From assembly GCF_036347055.1 (NCBI RefSeq), contig NZ_CP108882.1, positions 1 to 64,000 on the forward strand: a DNA stretch of 64,000 bases, written 5' to 3'. Shown one piece after another: positions 48,253 through 56,977 of this stretch. The DNA comes from Streptomyces sp. NBC_00820 (GTDB lineage Bacteria > Actinomycetota > Actinomycetes > Streptomycetales > Streptomycetaceae). Every line of letters begins with the position of its first letter. Positions within the stretch are counted from its first letter, which is position 1. The notes beneath the pieces were generated by a model, which was not told the DNA's origin, did no database searches, and worked only from the letters and a program-made list of their open reading frames with translations. The translations under genes were made by a program, and so were the position numbers.

Positions 48253-50417
48253 GCGGCACGGTACTGGAGCCCGGAGCTCAGGTGCGCTTCGCGAAGCGGA
48301 CCTGGACGGTCGTCATGCTGGAAGGCCTGTCCGTAAAGCTTATCGACGCGGACAACTCCGTCGCCACGGTCCTGGTGAACTACCTCTTCGCCGACCCCGA
48401 CTTCGAAGTGGTGGGCTCCCCGCGGCGCAGCGTGCCGCCGTTCGGGCTCCTGGAGGAACTGCCGGAGCACGTGCGCGAGCAAGCGTACGCCTGGGAGCGG
48501 CACGTGCGCGAGGTGGAGACCGGGTACCCCGTTCCGGGACAGGACCAGGTGCCGCGGGCCGAGTTCGATCCGGCCCTGCGCAGCATGGCGGAGCGGGAGG
48601 AGGCCAAGGCCGCCGAGCTGACGGCGGCCGGGCAGCCGGCCAGTGCGGTGACGGTGCGGCGGATGCGGGCTCGCTACCGGGAGCAGGGCCTGTGGGGGTT
48701 GGTGGACGGCCGGGCTGCCCGGCGGCGCTCGCCGGTGGGGCGCGCGGACGAGCGAGTGGTCGCCGCGATCGAGCAGGCACTCCAGGCTCAGCGGGAGCGG
48801 TCGACCGGGACGCTGAGCCGGCTGCGGCGCACCGTCGGCTGGATCCTGGAGGACGCCCACGGCGCGGGGGCGGTGAAGGTACCGCCTGCCTCGACGTTCA
48901 ACCGGCTGGTGCACGCCCTCGCAGACCGTCAGGGGCTGCTGGGAACCGCGGCGCAGCGGCGCCGTCATTCCTCACGGCCGGCTCCTCCGTTCACCCCGAC
49001 GGTGGCGTTGCGGCCCGGTGAGCTGGTGATGCTGGACAGCACGCCTTTGGACGTGATGGTGGTCCTGACCGACGGGGTGGTGGGTAAGGCCGAGTTGACC
49101 ATCGCGCTGGATGTGGCGACGCGCAGTATCTGTGCGACCGTTCTGCGGCCGATGGGCACAGGGTCGGTGGACGCGGCGATTCTGCTGGCGCAGATGGTGA
49201 CGCCCATGCGGATGCGCCCTGGGTGGGAAGAGGCGCTGGCGATATCGCGGTCGGTCATCCCCTACGAGCGGCTGGTGTCTCTGGACGCGCGGCTGGAGGG
49301 GGCGGCGGCCCGTCCGGTGATCATGCCGGAGACGGTGGTCGTCGACCAGGGCCGGGTGTTCGTCTCCGCCTCGTTCGTCGCGGCGTGCGACAGCTTGGGG
49401 GTGTCGGTGCAGCCGGCGCCTCCGGCCAACGGCCCGGCCAAGGGAAATGTCGAGCGGATGTTCCGCACCATCGGCGACCGGTTCTCCCAGTACGTGGCCG
49501 GTTACACCGGCTCCGACGTCACTCAGCGCGGCTCTCACGTCGAGGACGAGGCGTGCTGGACGCTGCCGCAGGTGCAGGATCTGCTGGAGGAGTGGCTGGT
49601 CGCGGACTGGCAGCACCGTCGGCACGCATCCCTGCGACATCCTCTGGCCCCGAAGCTCGCGGTGTCGCCGAACGAGATGTGGGCCGCGCTGGTCGGCGTG
49701 ACCGGCTATGTGCCGGTGCTGCTCAGCGAAGACGACTATGTCGAGCTCATGCCGGTCAAGCGGGTGGGCATCAACGATTACGGCATCCGCTTCGACTATC
49801 GCACCTACGACCATGAGGTCCTCAACCCGCACCGCGGGTTCCAGTCGACGGCCCCGGACGGAATGTGGGAGGTGCACCACAACCCTTATGACCCCCAGCA
49901 GATTTGGGTGCGGCTGCCTGGCGGGTGGGAGGAGGTGCCCTGGATCCACAAGGAGCGAGTAAGCCTGCCCTTCACCGACTTCACCTGGCGGCACATCCGC
50001 GCGACCGTCGAGCGCCGCGGCGACCGCGACGAGCACGAGCAACAGCTCGCCCAGGCCTTGGACCGTCTCCTGCGGCGGGCCGGTAACGGGGAAGGCACCC
50101 GCCGCGAGCGGACCGTCGCGGCACGCGCCAGCGCTGCAGCCTCCCTCGCCGGGCCCGCCCCAAACCAGCAGGAGCCGCCCGCCCCCCTCATGGCCCCGAC
50201 CCTCTCCTATGGCCTGGTCGGCGCCTTCACCCCAGCAAGCCTGGATGCGCCCGACGACGAAGAGTTCGAGGACGGCTGGGACGAGGACGAAGACCCGCTC
50301 GGCACATCAGACGATGCAGGCGATGACCCCGCCGGAGACGAACACCCATCCGGGCGGGCCGCAGTCCCCCGCCCGTCGCGGATCTACGATGCCCGCCAGG
50401 AGGCAACCCAGTGGTAG
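48249..50417 (+). CDS. tnsB: TnsB DDE transposase
   Basis: A 722-residue protein; the ATG at 48249 overlaps the tnsA stop. Residues about 120-215 are DNA-binding helix-turn-helix domains (SAVTVRRMRARYREQGLWGL). The rve core has VMLDSTPLDVMVVLTDG (first Asp), VVVDQGRVFVSASFV (second Asp) and GPAKGNVERMF (Glu). A Mu C-terminal beta domain follows (VELMPVKRVGINDYGIRFDY). The tail from about 650 is very acidic (DDEEFEDGWDEDEDPLG), likely the TnsC-binding end. It joins the 3' ends to the target. All key residues are present. Confidence 0.95.
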   Translation: MSGTVLEPGAQVRFAKRTWTVVMLEGLSVKLIDADNSVATVLVNYLFADPDFEVVGSPRRSVPPFGLLEELPEHVREQAYAWERHVREVETGYPVPGQDQVPRAEFDPALRSMAEREEAKAAELTAAGQPASAVTVRRMRARYREQGLWGLVDGRAARRRSPVGRADERVVAAIEQALQAQRERSTGTLSRLRRTVGWILEDAHGAGAVKVPPASTFNRLVHALADRQGLLGTAAQRRRHSSRPAPPFTPTVALRPGELVMLDSTPLDVMVVLTDGVVGKAELTIALDVATRSICATVLRPMGTGSVDAAILLAQMVTPMRMRPGWEEALAISRSVIPYERLVSLDARLEGAAARPVIMPETVVVDQGRVFVSASFVAACDSLGVSVQPAPPANGPAKGNVERMFRTIGDRFSQYVAGYTGSDVTQRGSHVEDEACWTLPQVQDLLEEWLVADWQHRRHASLRHPLAPKLAVSPNEMWAALVGVTGYVPVLLSEDDYVELMPVKRVGINDYGIRFDYRTYDHEVLNPHRGFQSTAPDGMWEVHHNPYDPQQIWVRLPGGWEEVPWIHKERVSLPFTDFTWRHIRATVERRGDRDEHEQQLAQALDRLLRRAGNGEGTRRERTVAARASAAASLAGPAPNQQEPPAPLMAPTLSYGLVGAFTPASLDAPDDEEFEDGWDEDEDPLGTSDDAGDDPAGDEHPSGRAAVPRPSRIYDARQEATQW

Positions 50418-51469
50418 CAGTCCCCGAGGCCGGTCCCGTCCCGGACGAGGAGCAGCAGATGGCGGCCTATGCGCCGCCGACCACGCGGGAGGGCTGGCAG
50501 CAGTTCGTCGGCACTCCCCCGCTGAAGCCCCCGCCCACCGGGGACGAGGACTGGTCGCTTAAGGAACGCCTGGACTACCACTCCCGGTTCGTCGTCCTGA
50601 CCACCCCGGCGATGGAGCGCATCTCGCTGTCGGTGCGGCGGCTTATGCTCCTCAACCGCCGCCAACAGGGCACCGCGCGCCGCGGGCTGATCGTGTCCGG
50701 GCCGCCCACCACCGGCAAGACCACCACCCTGCTGGAAATGGGCCGTACCTTCGAACTCGCCGAGCAGCGCCGCCACCCCGGCCGCACCGACCGCCTGCCC
50801 GTGGTGTTCCTGGCGGTGCCGCCCGCCTCCACTCCCAAGATGCTGGTATCGGAGTTCGCCCGGTTCCTCGGCATCCCCATCGCGGCCCGGATGAACCAGG
50901 CGCAGATCACCGACGCCGTCTGCCACCTGCTGTGCCAGCTGGGCACCGCGCTGGTCCTCGTCGACGATGTCCATCTGCTCGACACCCGCACCCGGGCCGG
51001 CGCGGAGACCTCCGACCAGATGAAGCACCTAGGCGAGAGGATTCCGGCGACCTTCGTCTACGCAGGCGTCGACGTCGAGGCATCCCCCCTGCTGAACGGG
51101 CCGCGCGGCGCACAGTTGGCAGGCCGCTTCACCTTGGTCCGCAACACCGCCCTGTCCTGCGGCACCGCCGAACAGCGCGCCGTCTGGTTGGACCTGGTCA
51201 CCGACATGGAAAACGCCCTGCACCTGCGCCGCCACACTGGGGGCACTCTGGCCCGGCACGCCGACTACCTCCACCAGCGCACCGGCGGAGTCATGGGAAG
51301 CCTCTCCCACCTCATCCGTGAAGCCGCCCTCACCGCTCTCCTCGACGGCAGCGAAAAGATCACCAAACGGCTCCTGGCCGGCATCCAGCTCGACATCCGC
51401 GCGGAGCAGCAAGCCCGCCCGCCCCGAAAACGCCTCCCGCGCCCCCGCAACAACGGCACTGGTTCCTGA
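50411..51469 (+). CDS. tnsC: TnsC/TniB-type AAA ATPase
   Basis: A 352-residue protein starting with GTG inside the last codons of tnsB. Walker A is SGPPTTGKTTTLL near residue 97, Walker B VLVDDVHLLDTRTR near 178, sensor 1 ATFVYAGVDVEASPLL. The C-terminal helices (HADYLHQRTGGVMGSLSHLI) match TnsC family proteins. TnsC forms a filament on DNA and passes the target choice of TniQ to TnsB. Overlap with tnsB and the 15-bp gap to the TniQ gene mark one operon. Confidence 0.93.
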   Translation: MVAVPEAGPVPDEEQQMAAYAPPTTREGWQQFVGTPPLKPPPTGDEDWSLKERLDYHSRFVVLTTPAMERISLSVRRLMLLNRRQQGTARRGLIVSGPPTTGKTTTLLEMGRTFELAEQRRHPGRTDRLPVVFLAVPPASTPKMLVSEFARFLGIPIAARMNQAQITDAVCHLLCQLGTALVLVDDVHLLDTRTRAGAETSDQMKHLGERIPATFVYAGVDVEASPLLNGPRGAQLAGRFTLVRNTALSCGTAEQRAVWLDLVTDMENALHLRRHTGGTLARHADYLHQRTGGVMGSLSHLIREAALTALLDGSEKITKRLLAGIQLDIRAEQQARPPRKRLPRPRNNGTGS

Positions 51470-51484
51470 CGAGGCGGACCAGCG

Positions 51485-54400
51485 GTGAAGAAGACCACCA
51501 GCCCTTTGATGGAACCTGCCGTCAGGGATTATTCGCAGCCACCACAGCGCGAGCAGAACAAACTACCCTTTCACAGAGCGTCTTTGGGAGCGGTGCGTGT
51601 CGCTCCGCTGAACGGTGAGACGACGCTGTCGTTCATGAGCAGAGTCGCCTCCCGGTACAGGATCACGGCCAAAGAGCTCATCGGCGCGCTCGTGGACGTG
51701 GGGCGGCGGCCCAATCTGTTCACGGTGCGGCCCGACGGCGAAGTGGTCTTCAACGCCGAGGCCCGGGCGGTGGTCGCCGCTTTCTGCCGCATGCCCGAAG
51801 AACACCTGCACCGTGCCCTGCCAGCCTGGGGCAGGGACGTCCCTTCGAGCAGGCTCGGCAGCGAGCCGGCCGCCTGGGTCCGCACCGCAGCCACGATCCC
51901 GCCGACCGGCCCCGGATGCCGGGCCTGCACCGCGACCGCCACACGAGGCCGGGAGGAAGCACGCCGCTACCTGCTGCCGCACGGCCGGGTATGCGTCAAG
52001 CACCAGTGCTGGATGCTGGAAGCACCCGTCGTCGACGGGGCAGCGGCCGTCCCCGGGCAGCTGGACCTGCGGTATGTGCCGCAGAACGGGGCGGCCCAGC
52101 GCCGTCATGTACGGCTGCTGCGGCGCTCTGCGCACGCCGGCGAAGCATTCACCGTGGCGCAGGCAATCATGGCTTCGTGGTGGGACGAGCCTTGGCCGGA
52201 AGAGATCCTCTGGCCCGATCGGCTGCGGCTGATGGCACCCGGCAACGACCTCGCTTGGCGTGCAGCGGCGCGGGATGCGGTGACCTACCCCGAAGCCGTC
52301 ACGCTGGCCGCGGCCCTCGCCGACCCGAGCCTGCAGCAGCGGCTACTCGATGACGCGGGGCGGCATCAGCCGCACGCGCTCGCCGATGTCCCCAGCCTCG
52401 TGGACGAACTGGCTCGGCGCCTTAAGCGGCCATGGATCGCCGGTCGCCTCAGCGCCCTCACGACAGGCCCGCTGAACGCCTGGGTACGCGCCTGCGTACG
52501 CACGCAGGCTGGGCACAAGCCGAAAACACGCAGCATGTGGCACGTCTCCCCGCCCCACCGGCCCGCACCGATCACCCGGCTCCTGGCCGAAACCCGACCC
52601 GTCGACGAAGCGCCCGGAAAAACGGAGTCGGAGGGGGCGCCGGCCCCAGACGTGGCCGAGACCGCCCAGGGGTTCGCGCGCGGCCTGCGCCACGCCCGCA
52701 CCTACGCCACCGAACACGGCCACCTCTGCATTCCTTACCGGTACGAAAAGGACGGGTTCCAACTCGGCCTGTGGCTGGCCAACCAGCGCGCCGCAGGCCC
52801 CCAGCTCTCCCCCGAGCGCAGCCAGGCCCTGGCCGCTCTTGACCCGTGGTGGAATCCTGCGTGGAGCACACTGTGGCAGCGCATCTACCTGCGCGCACGA
52901 CGGCTGCTGGACTCAGGCACCGACATCAGCCCCAAGCAGGGCTTCCCCGGCACCAGCGAGAATCTCGGCACCTGGCTGTACCAGCAGTGCCAGGTCTACA
53001 GCAGCCTCCACCCCCAGCAGCGCAGACTACTGGCACAGATCGGCATCAGCGCCGAAGCCGCCCGCCACGCACTGCCGCGGCGTCGCAACCTCGCCGAGGC
53101 CCGTGACCAGGGCCTGACCAACGCACGCGCCTACTGGAAGCAGCACGGGCACCTTTGTGCGAGCTCTGCTGATACGTACGCCGGCTTCCCCATCGGCCAA
53201 TGGCTGACCAACCTCCGCGTACGCGCCCGACGCGGCATTCTCGATCCCGCCCTCACACAGCAGCTGGACGCAATGGATCCGTGGTGGGCACCGCCCTGGC
53301 CCTCCGACTGGCAGCGAGCCTGCTACACGGTGACCGAACTCGTCCGCTCCGGCCACCCCCTCGACCCCGAAAGCGCCTTTGCAGCCTTCAACGACGAACT
53401 CGGTCAATGGCTATACACCCAATGTGTGTCCTACCCCGGCTTGGCAGTGGAACAGCGCCGACAGCTCGCGGCCGTCGGACTGACTGAGCAGACTGTCCAA
53501 ACCGCCCGCCCCAACCCCGCCACCCACAGGCCGTCCCTGGAGACCGGTCTCTACTACGCCCGCTCCTACGCGGCACTGCACGGCGACCTCAACGCATCAC
53601 CCTCCGACCGGCACGAGGGCTTCCCCGTCGGAGGCTGGCTGGCCCGCCAGCGGCACCAGGCCGGCCTTCACACCGCCAAGTTCGCCGCACCCTACCCGGC
53701 CGACCCGCTGCTGGCCGCCGTCGACCCATGGTGGAACCCACCATGGAACGGGGACTGGCAGATCAACCACCGCGCCGCCCGCAAACTCGTCGAGAACGGG
53801 ATCAAATTCCTCCCTGCACAAGGCTTCCCCGGCACCCCCGACTGGACTGGGCAGTGGCTCTACACCCAGTGCGTCGCCTACCAGAACCTCCACCCGGGGC
53901 AGCAACACAGGCTCACTCAACTCGGCATCACCGCCACCAATGCCCCCACCGCACGGCCCCGTCGCGTCACCCAGCAAGCATCATTCGACACCGGCCTTGC
54001 ACACGCCCGCTCCTACGCCGCCCAACACGGACACCTCGCCGTGCCCAGAAGCGCGAACCACCACGGCTACCGGCTGGGGACATGGCTCGCCCACCAACGC
54101 AAGCGGGCTGCCAACGGCCGACTCCCCCACCACCGCGCCGAGGCCCTCGCCGTCCTTGACTCATGGTGGAACCCATCCTGGGGTCTACCATGGCAAGTCA
54201 CCTACCATGCCGTCAGGAACGAGATCCACGGCCACGTTCTGAACGCGGCCGCAGGTTTCCCCGGACTTCCTCCAGCCGCCACCAGATGGCTGCTCACCCA
54301 GTGCATCAACTATGACGACCTCCACCCGGGCCAGCAGGAACTCCTGACCGGCCTCGGCATAACACCCCAGGACGCACACGCCGCCCGCCCCCAGCAGGAA

Positions 54401-55057
54401 ACACGCACGCGCCGCAGAACCGGCGCCAGCCGGTCGCGCCCCACAACCGTCTCCTCGTCCATCGACGGCGGCCTGCCCTACGCCCGCTCCTACGCACACA
54501 CTCACGGCGGACTCGGCACCGCCCACTACACCACCGAACACGACGGATTCCCCCTGGGCTGGTGGCTGTACGAGCAGCGCAAACGCGCCGTCGCCCACCT
54601 ACGCCGCACTGGCCTGCCCTGGCCCCACGACACACAGCTCACCGCACTCGACCCATGGTGGAACCCACCCTGGCGGGTCTCCTGGAACCACAGCTATCAC
54701 CAAGCCCACGCCCACCACACCGCCGGCCACGCCTTCCCCGGCACGACCACTAAATGGATCCGTACCCAGCAGCGCGCCTGGAATCAGCTCCACCCCCACC
54801 AACAACACCTCCTGAGCACCCTCGGCATCCACGAATCCACACCCCTGATCAGCTACAACAGCCGCCCAACGAAAGTGACCGGCCAACCAATAGAACTGAC
54901 CAATGGACCTACGGCCACCCCGAAGCAGGAAACCCACAGCTCACAGACCCCGCCCAGCCCCAGCCCGCAAGCAACGTCAAGCCCCTCGCCACCACAGAGC
55001 ACACCGCCAGCCCCAACCAGCCAACTGATCAGCCCAGCTCAACACCCCGGACACTGA
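51485..55057 (+). CDS. tniQ: TniQ fused to five helicase-associated (HA) type repeats
   Basis: An 1190-residue protein. Residues about 30-375 are TniQ: APLNGETTLSFMSRVASRYR, zinc-binding CRACTATATRG with VCVKHQCWML, then DAVTYPEAVTLAAALADP. From about 396 five repeats of some 145-160 residues follow (near 396, 542, 688, 836 and 995). Each holds YARxYAxxHGxL, LGxWLxxQR, a DPWWNPxW core and a WLYTQCxxYxxLHPxQ segment. This is the HA domain pattern of the Streptomyces helicases. TniQ/TnsD proteins choose the target; repeats in place of the usual TnsD DNA-binding part suggest recognition of a particular DNA or protein. The last 60 residues are Pro/Ser/Thr rich. Confidence 0.9.
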   Translation: MKKTTSPLMEPAVRDYSQPPQREQNKLPFHRASLGAVRVAPLNGETTLSFMSRVASRYRITAKELIGALVDVGRRPNLFTVRPDGEVVFNAEARAVVAAFCRMPEEHLHRALPAWGRDVPSSRLGSEPAAWVRTAATIPPTGPGCRACTATATRGREEARRYLLPHGRVCVKHQCWMLEAPVVDGAAAVPGQLDLRYVPQNGAAQRRHVRLLRRSAHAGEAFTVAQAIMASWWDEPWPEEILWPDRLRLMAPGNDLAWRAAARDAVTYPEAVTLAAALADPSLQQRLLDDAGRHQPHALADVPSLVDELARRLKRPWIAGRLSALTTGPLNAWVRACVRTQAGHKPKTRSMWHVSPPHRPAPITRLLAETRPVDEAPGKTESEGAPAPDVAETAQGFARGLRHARTYATEHGHLCIPYRYEKDGFQLGLWLANQRAAGPQLSPERSQALAALDPWWNPAWSTLWQRIYLRARRLLDSGTDISPKQGFPGTSENLGTWLYQQCQVYSSLHPQQRRLLAQIGISAEAARHALPRRRNLAEARDQGLTNARAYWKQHGHLCASSADTYAGFPIGQWLTNLRVRARRGILDPALTQQLDAMDPWWAPPWPSDWQRACYTVTELVRSGHPLDPESAFAAFNDELGQWLYTQCVSYPGLAVEQRRQLAAVGLTEQTVQTARPNPATHRPSLETGLYYARSYAALHGDLNASPSDRHEGFPVGGWLARQRHQAGLHTAKFAAPYPADPLLAAVDPWWNPPWNGDWQINHRAARKLVENGIKFLPAQGFPGTPDWTGQWLYTQCVAYQNLHPGQQHRLTQLGITATNAPTARPRRVTQQASFDTGLAHARSYAAQHGHLAVPRSANHHGYRLGTWLAHQRKRAANGRLPHHRAEALAVLDSWWNPSWGLPWQVTYHAVRNEIHGHVLNAAAGFPGLPPAATRWLLTQCINYDDLHPGQQELLTGLGITPQDAHAARPQQETRTRRRTGASRSRPTTVSSSIDGGLPYARSYAHTHGGLGTAHYTTEHDGFPLGWWLYEQRKRAVAHLRRTGLPWPHDTQLTALDPWWNPPWRVSWNHSYHQAHAHHTAGHAFPGTTTKWIRTQQRAWNQLHPHQQHLLSTLGIHESTPLISYNSRPTKVTGQPIELTNGPTATPKQETHSSQTPPSPSPQATSSPSPPQSTPPAPTSQLISPAQHPGH

Positions 55058-55063
55058 TCAGAT

Positions 55064-55570
55064 TTAACGAGCCACGACAACGACGTCCCAGCGGGGCAGG
55101 TGGAAGTCGCGGTGGGCTTCGACGACCTTGTCCAGGGAGTTGTAGGTGCAGAACACGTTGAGCGGTCCCTGGGCGTCGGCGGCCTGCTGGGCCAGGTCGT
55201 CGGCGGTGTCGACCATGGTGAGGATGCCGGCCAGGTACGGGTCCGCCGGTTGGTCTGAGGAGCAGACACCGAGGTAGCGGCCGGGCCGTCCTTCGCTATG
55301 CCATTTCGCGGCGGTCTGCTCAAGGAGTCGCAGAGAGGGGACTGCCACCAGGGAAGCGCCTTCTGGGGCGGTTTCCTGGACGATGTGCAGGGCCACCAGG
55401 GTCTTTCCGGTGCCGGTGGCCATGTAGACGCTGACGCGGCGGTAGCCCTCGATGAAGCTGCTGGCGGAGGTGTCGACGGCGATTTGCTGGCCTCCGCGCA
55501 GGCGGGTCTTCAGGCGAGAGGCAGAGGCAGGGGCGGTCGCGGCCGGACGGAGGCGCGTCGTCGTGGCCAT
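55064..55570 (-). pseudogene. Truncated DEAH helicase, N-terminal part only
   Basis: A 168-residue fragment from the ATG at 55570 (GGGGGAGGACC upstream). It has Walker A MATGTGKTLVALHIV and motif Ia, then NVFCTYNSLDKVVE, and stops at RWDVVVVAR exactly where the DEAH motif (VVVVDEAH) should begin. The remaining helicase domain and HA repeats are missing. The break is beside the end of the TniQ-HA gene, so an element end probably lies at about 55071-55079. The promoter and start look intact, so the fragment may be expressed. Confidence 0.8.
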
Positions 55571-55740
55571 GGTCCTCCCCCGGTGATGGCGTGCGTGTGC
55601 ACCTGGTTCCAGGGTGGAAGGGGTGTGCGGTGCTGTGGCAGGACGTTCGTACGGGTTCACCCGAACGAGTGCCGGCGCTCTTGACCGCACGCTGCCGGGC
55701 CGGTCACGGTGCCCAGGACAGCTTCGGCGGAAGGACAGCT

Positions 55741-56784
55741 GTGCTGGACGATCCCGGCCTGTACGGGCCTCGCAGGCCGCTGCCGCTGCGCGCCTGGCCG
55801 GTGGCGGGTGAGTCGACGGGGTCGTTCGTGAACCGGCTCGCACACGCCAACTGTCTGAGCCTGGCTGATTTCCTCGACCGGGTCGGGCAGGGCGAGGCAT
55901 CCGTGGACCCGCTGCGGGTGGAGAAGTACCCGCAGTGCACCGAGATGTATGTGAACGAGACGGGGCTGCGCTATCTGTCTGTCCTGGCCGACCGGTCGCT
56001 GGGTCTTCTGCAGCAGGATCTGCCCAGTCTGGGCGCAGAGTGGCTGCTGGCAGGCGGGGAGGGGGAAGCGGCGGAGTGGAAGTGGCCCTGGAAGCCGCTG
56101 GCGGGACACCTCGTGCGGCACTGCCCGCCGTGCGGTGATGACCTGGATGTCGGCGAGCCGGTGTGGCTGATGTCGCCGGACAGCTGGCAGGTGTGCGCGC
56201 GGCACGGTTACTGGTCGGACGACTCCCGCGGGCGTGGTCCCGACTTCGTTCAGCTGGCCGAACTGCCCGAGACGATGACGGCGCACCGCGTGCGGCAGGA
56301 GCTGGCCGCACTCTGGGGGCCGGCCGGGGAGGAGTTGTTCGCCGACGCTTTCCAGGTCGCGGTGTACTGGTGGACGCGGATGCCGGACACCGTGTGCTGG
56401 GTGCAGCGGGCCTGGACGGCTGGGCTGGGTGCGCGGGAGATGCGGGCGGCCCCGCTGGTGATCTACCCGGAGGCGGCGCAGCTCGCGGGCGCCATGCTGG
56501 ACTTCGAACGGGTGGGGCAGCGGGATGCGGCGGGCCGTGCCCGATGGCTCGCGGGCGTGGAGCAGTTGATGGTCCGGTGGGGGGTGGATGTGGCTGAAGG
56601 CCGTCAGGCGCTGCTGGTGTGGCTGGGGCGCCACCGTACGGGAGTGCCCGCCCCGTCCCGTCCGGCCGACCGGTGTCAACTGATGCTGGCGTCGGGGCAC
56701 GACCGGATCGCGTCCCGGACCGGTTCGGTGAGCGAACGCTCGTGCCTGACCTGGCAGTTGGGCATGGCTGCTGCCGACATGTAG
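55741..56784 (+). CDS. TniQ-family protein, third copy
   Basis: A 347-residue protein from the GTG at 55741 (GGAAGGAC upstream); the frame is open to 55591. Near the N-terminus is the TniQ start LRAWPVAGESTGSFVNRLAH. The zinc-binding part reads HCPPCGDDLDVGEPV and SWQVCARHGYW. The rest follows the family pattern (MRAAPLVIYPEAAQLAGAML). It lies outside the tnsABC operon, next to tRNA-fMet and behind the helicase fragment, so it may be an alternative target selector or the remains of another element. Confidence 0.78.
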   Translation: MLDDPGLYGPRRPLPLRAWPVAGESTGSFVNRLAHANCLSLADFLDRVGQGEASVDPLRVEKYPQCTEMYVNETGLRYLSVLADRSLGLLQQDLPSLGAEWLLAGGEGEAAEWKWPWKPLAGHLVRHCPPCGDDLDVGEPVWLMSPDSWQVCARHGYWSDDSRGRGPDFVQLAELPETMTAHRVRQELAALWGPAGEELFADAFQVAVYWWTRMPDTVCWVQRAWTAGLGAREMRAAPLVIYPEAAQLAGAMLDFERVGQRDAAGRARWLAGVEQLMVRWGVDVAEGRQALLVWLGRHRTGVPAPSRPADRCQLMLASGHDRIASRTGSVSERSCLTWQLGMAAADM

Positions 56785-56794
56785 GCCGCATACG

Positions 56795-56832
56795 GGTGGA
56801 GGGCCACAACCGTACGGTTGTGGCCCTCCACC
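56795..56832. terminator. Perfect 38-bp palindrome, hairpin terminator
   Basis: Two 19-base arms (56795-56813, 56814-56832) are exact reverse complements with no spacer. The palindrome sits 10 bp after the TniQ stop and 6 bp from the 3' end of the tRNA gene, so it can stop transcription from both sides. As a DNA cruciform it could also be a recombination or protein-binding site. Confidence 0.8.
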
Positions 56833-56838
56833 TGGCAG

Positions 56839-56912
56839 TAGCGGGGACAGGATTTGAACCTGCGACCTCTGGGTTATGAGCCCAGCGAGCTACCGAGCTG
56901 CTCCACCCCGCG
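56839..56912 (-). tRNA. tRNA-fMet (initiator, anticodon CAT)
   Basis: A 74-base cloverleaf on the minus strand. The acceptor pairs 56906-56911 with 56841-56846, leaving position 1 (C) unpaired with position 72, the hallmark of initiators. The anticodon stem has three G-C pairs (GGGCTCATAACCC), also initiator-specific. The T-arm reads AGGTTCAAATCCT. The CCA end is not encoded. An initiator tRNA in an accessory region is unusual and may be an extra copy or an integration site. Confidence 0.95.
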
Positions 56913-56977
56913 TCGGTTCGCACCACCGTACGCCATGCTGGCAGACGCTGGAGACCATTGACTTGCGGGGTCGGCTT

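Noticed and set aside
54845..55061. Three CTGATCAG copies near the end of the TniQ-HA gene
   Set aside because: The sequence is a self-complementary 8-mer, spacing is irregular (180 and 29 bp) and no matching set was seen near 45.7 kb, so TnsB-binding sites cannot be claimed.
55571..56926. Upstream extension of the truncated helicase to 620 codons
   Set aside because: The extension runs antisense through the TniQ gene and the tRNA; the ATG at 55570 has a strong ribosome site and fits the helicase N-terminus.
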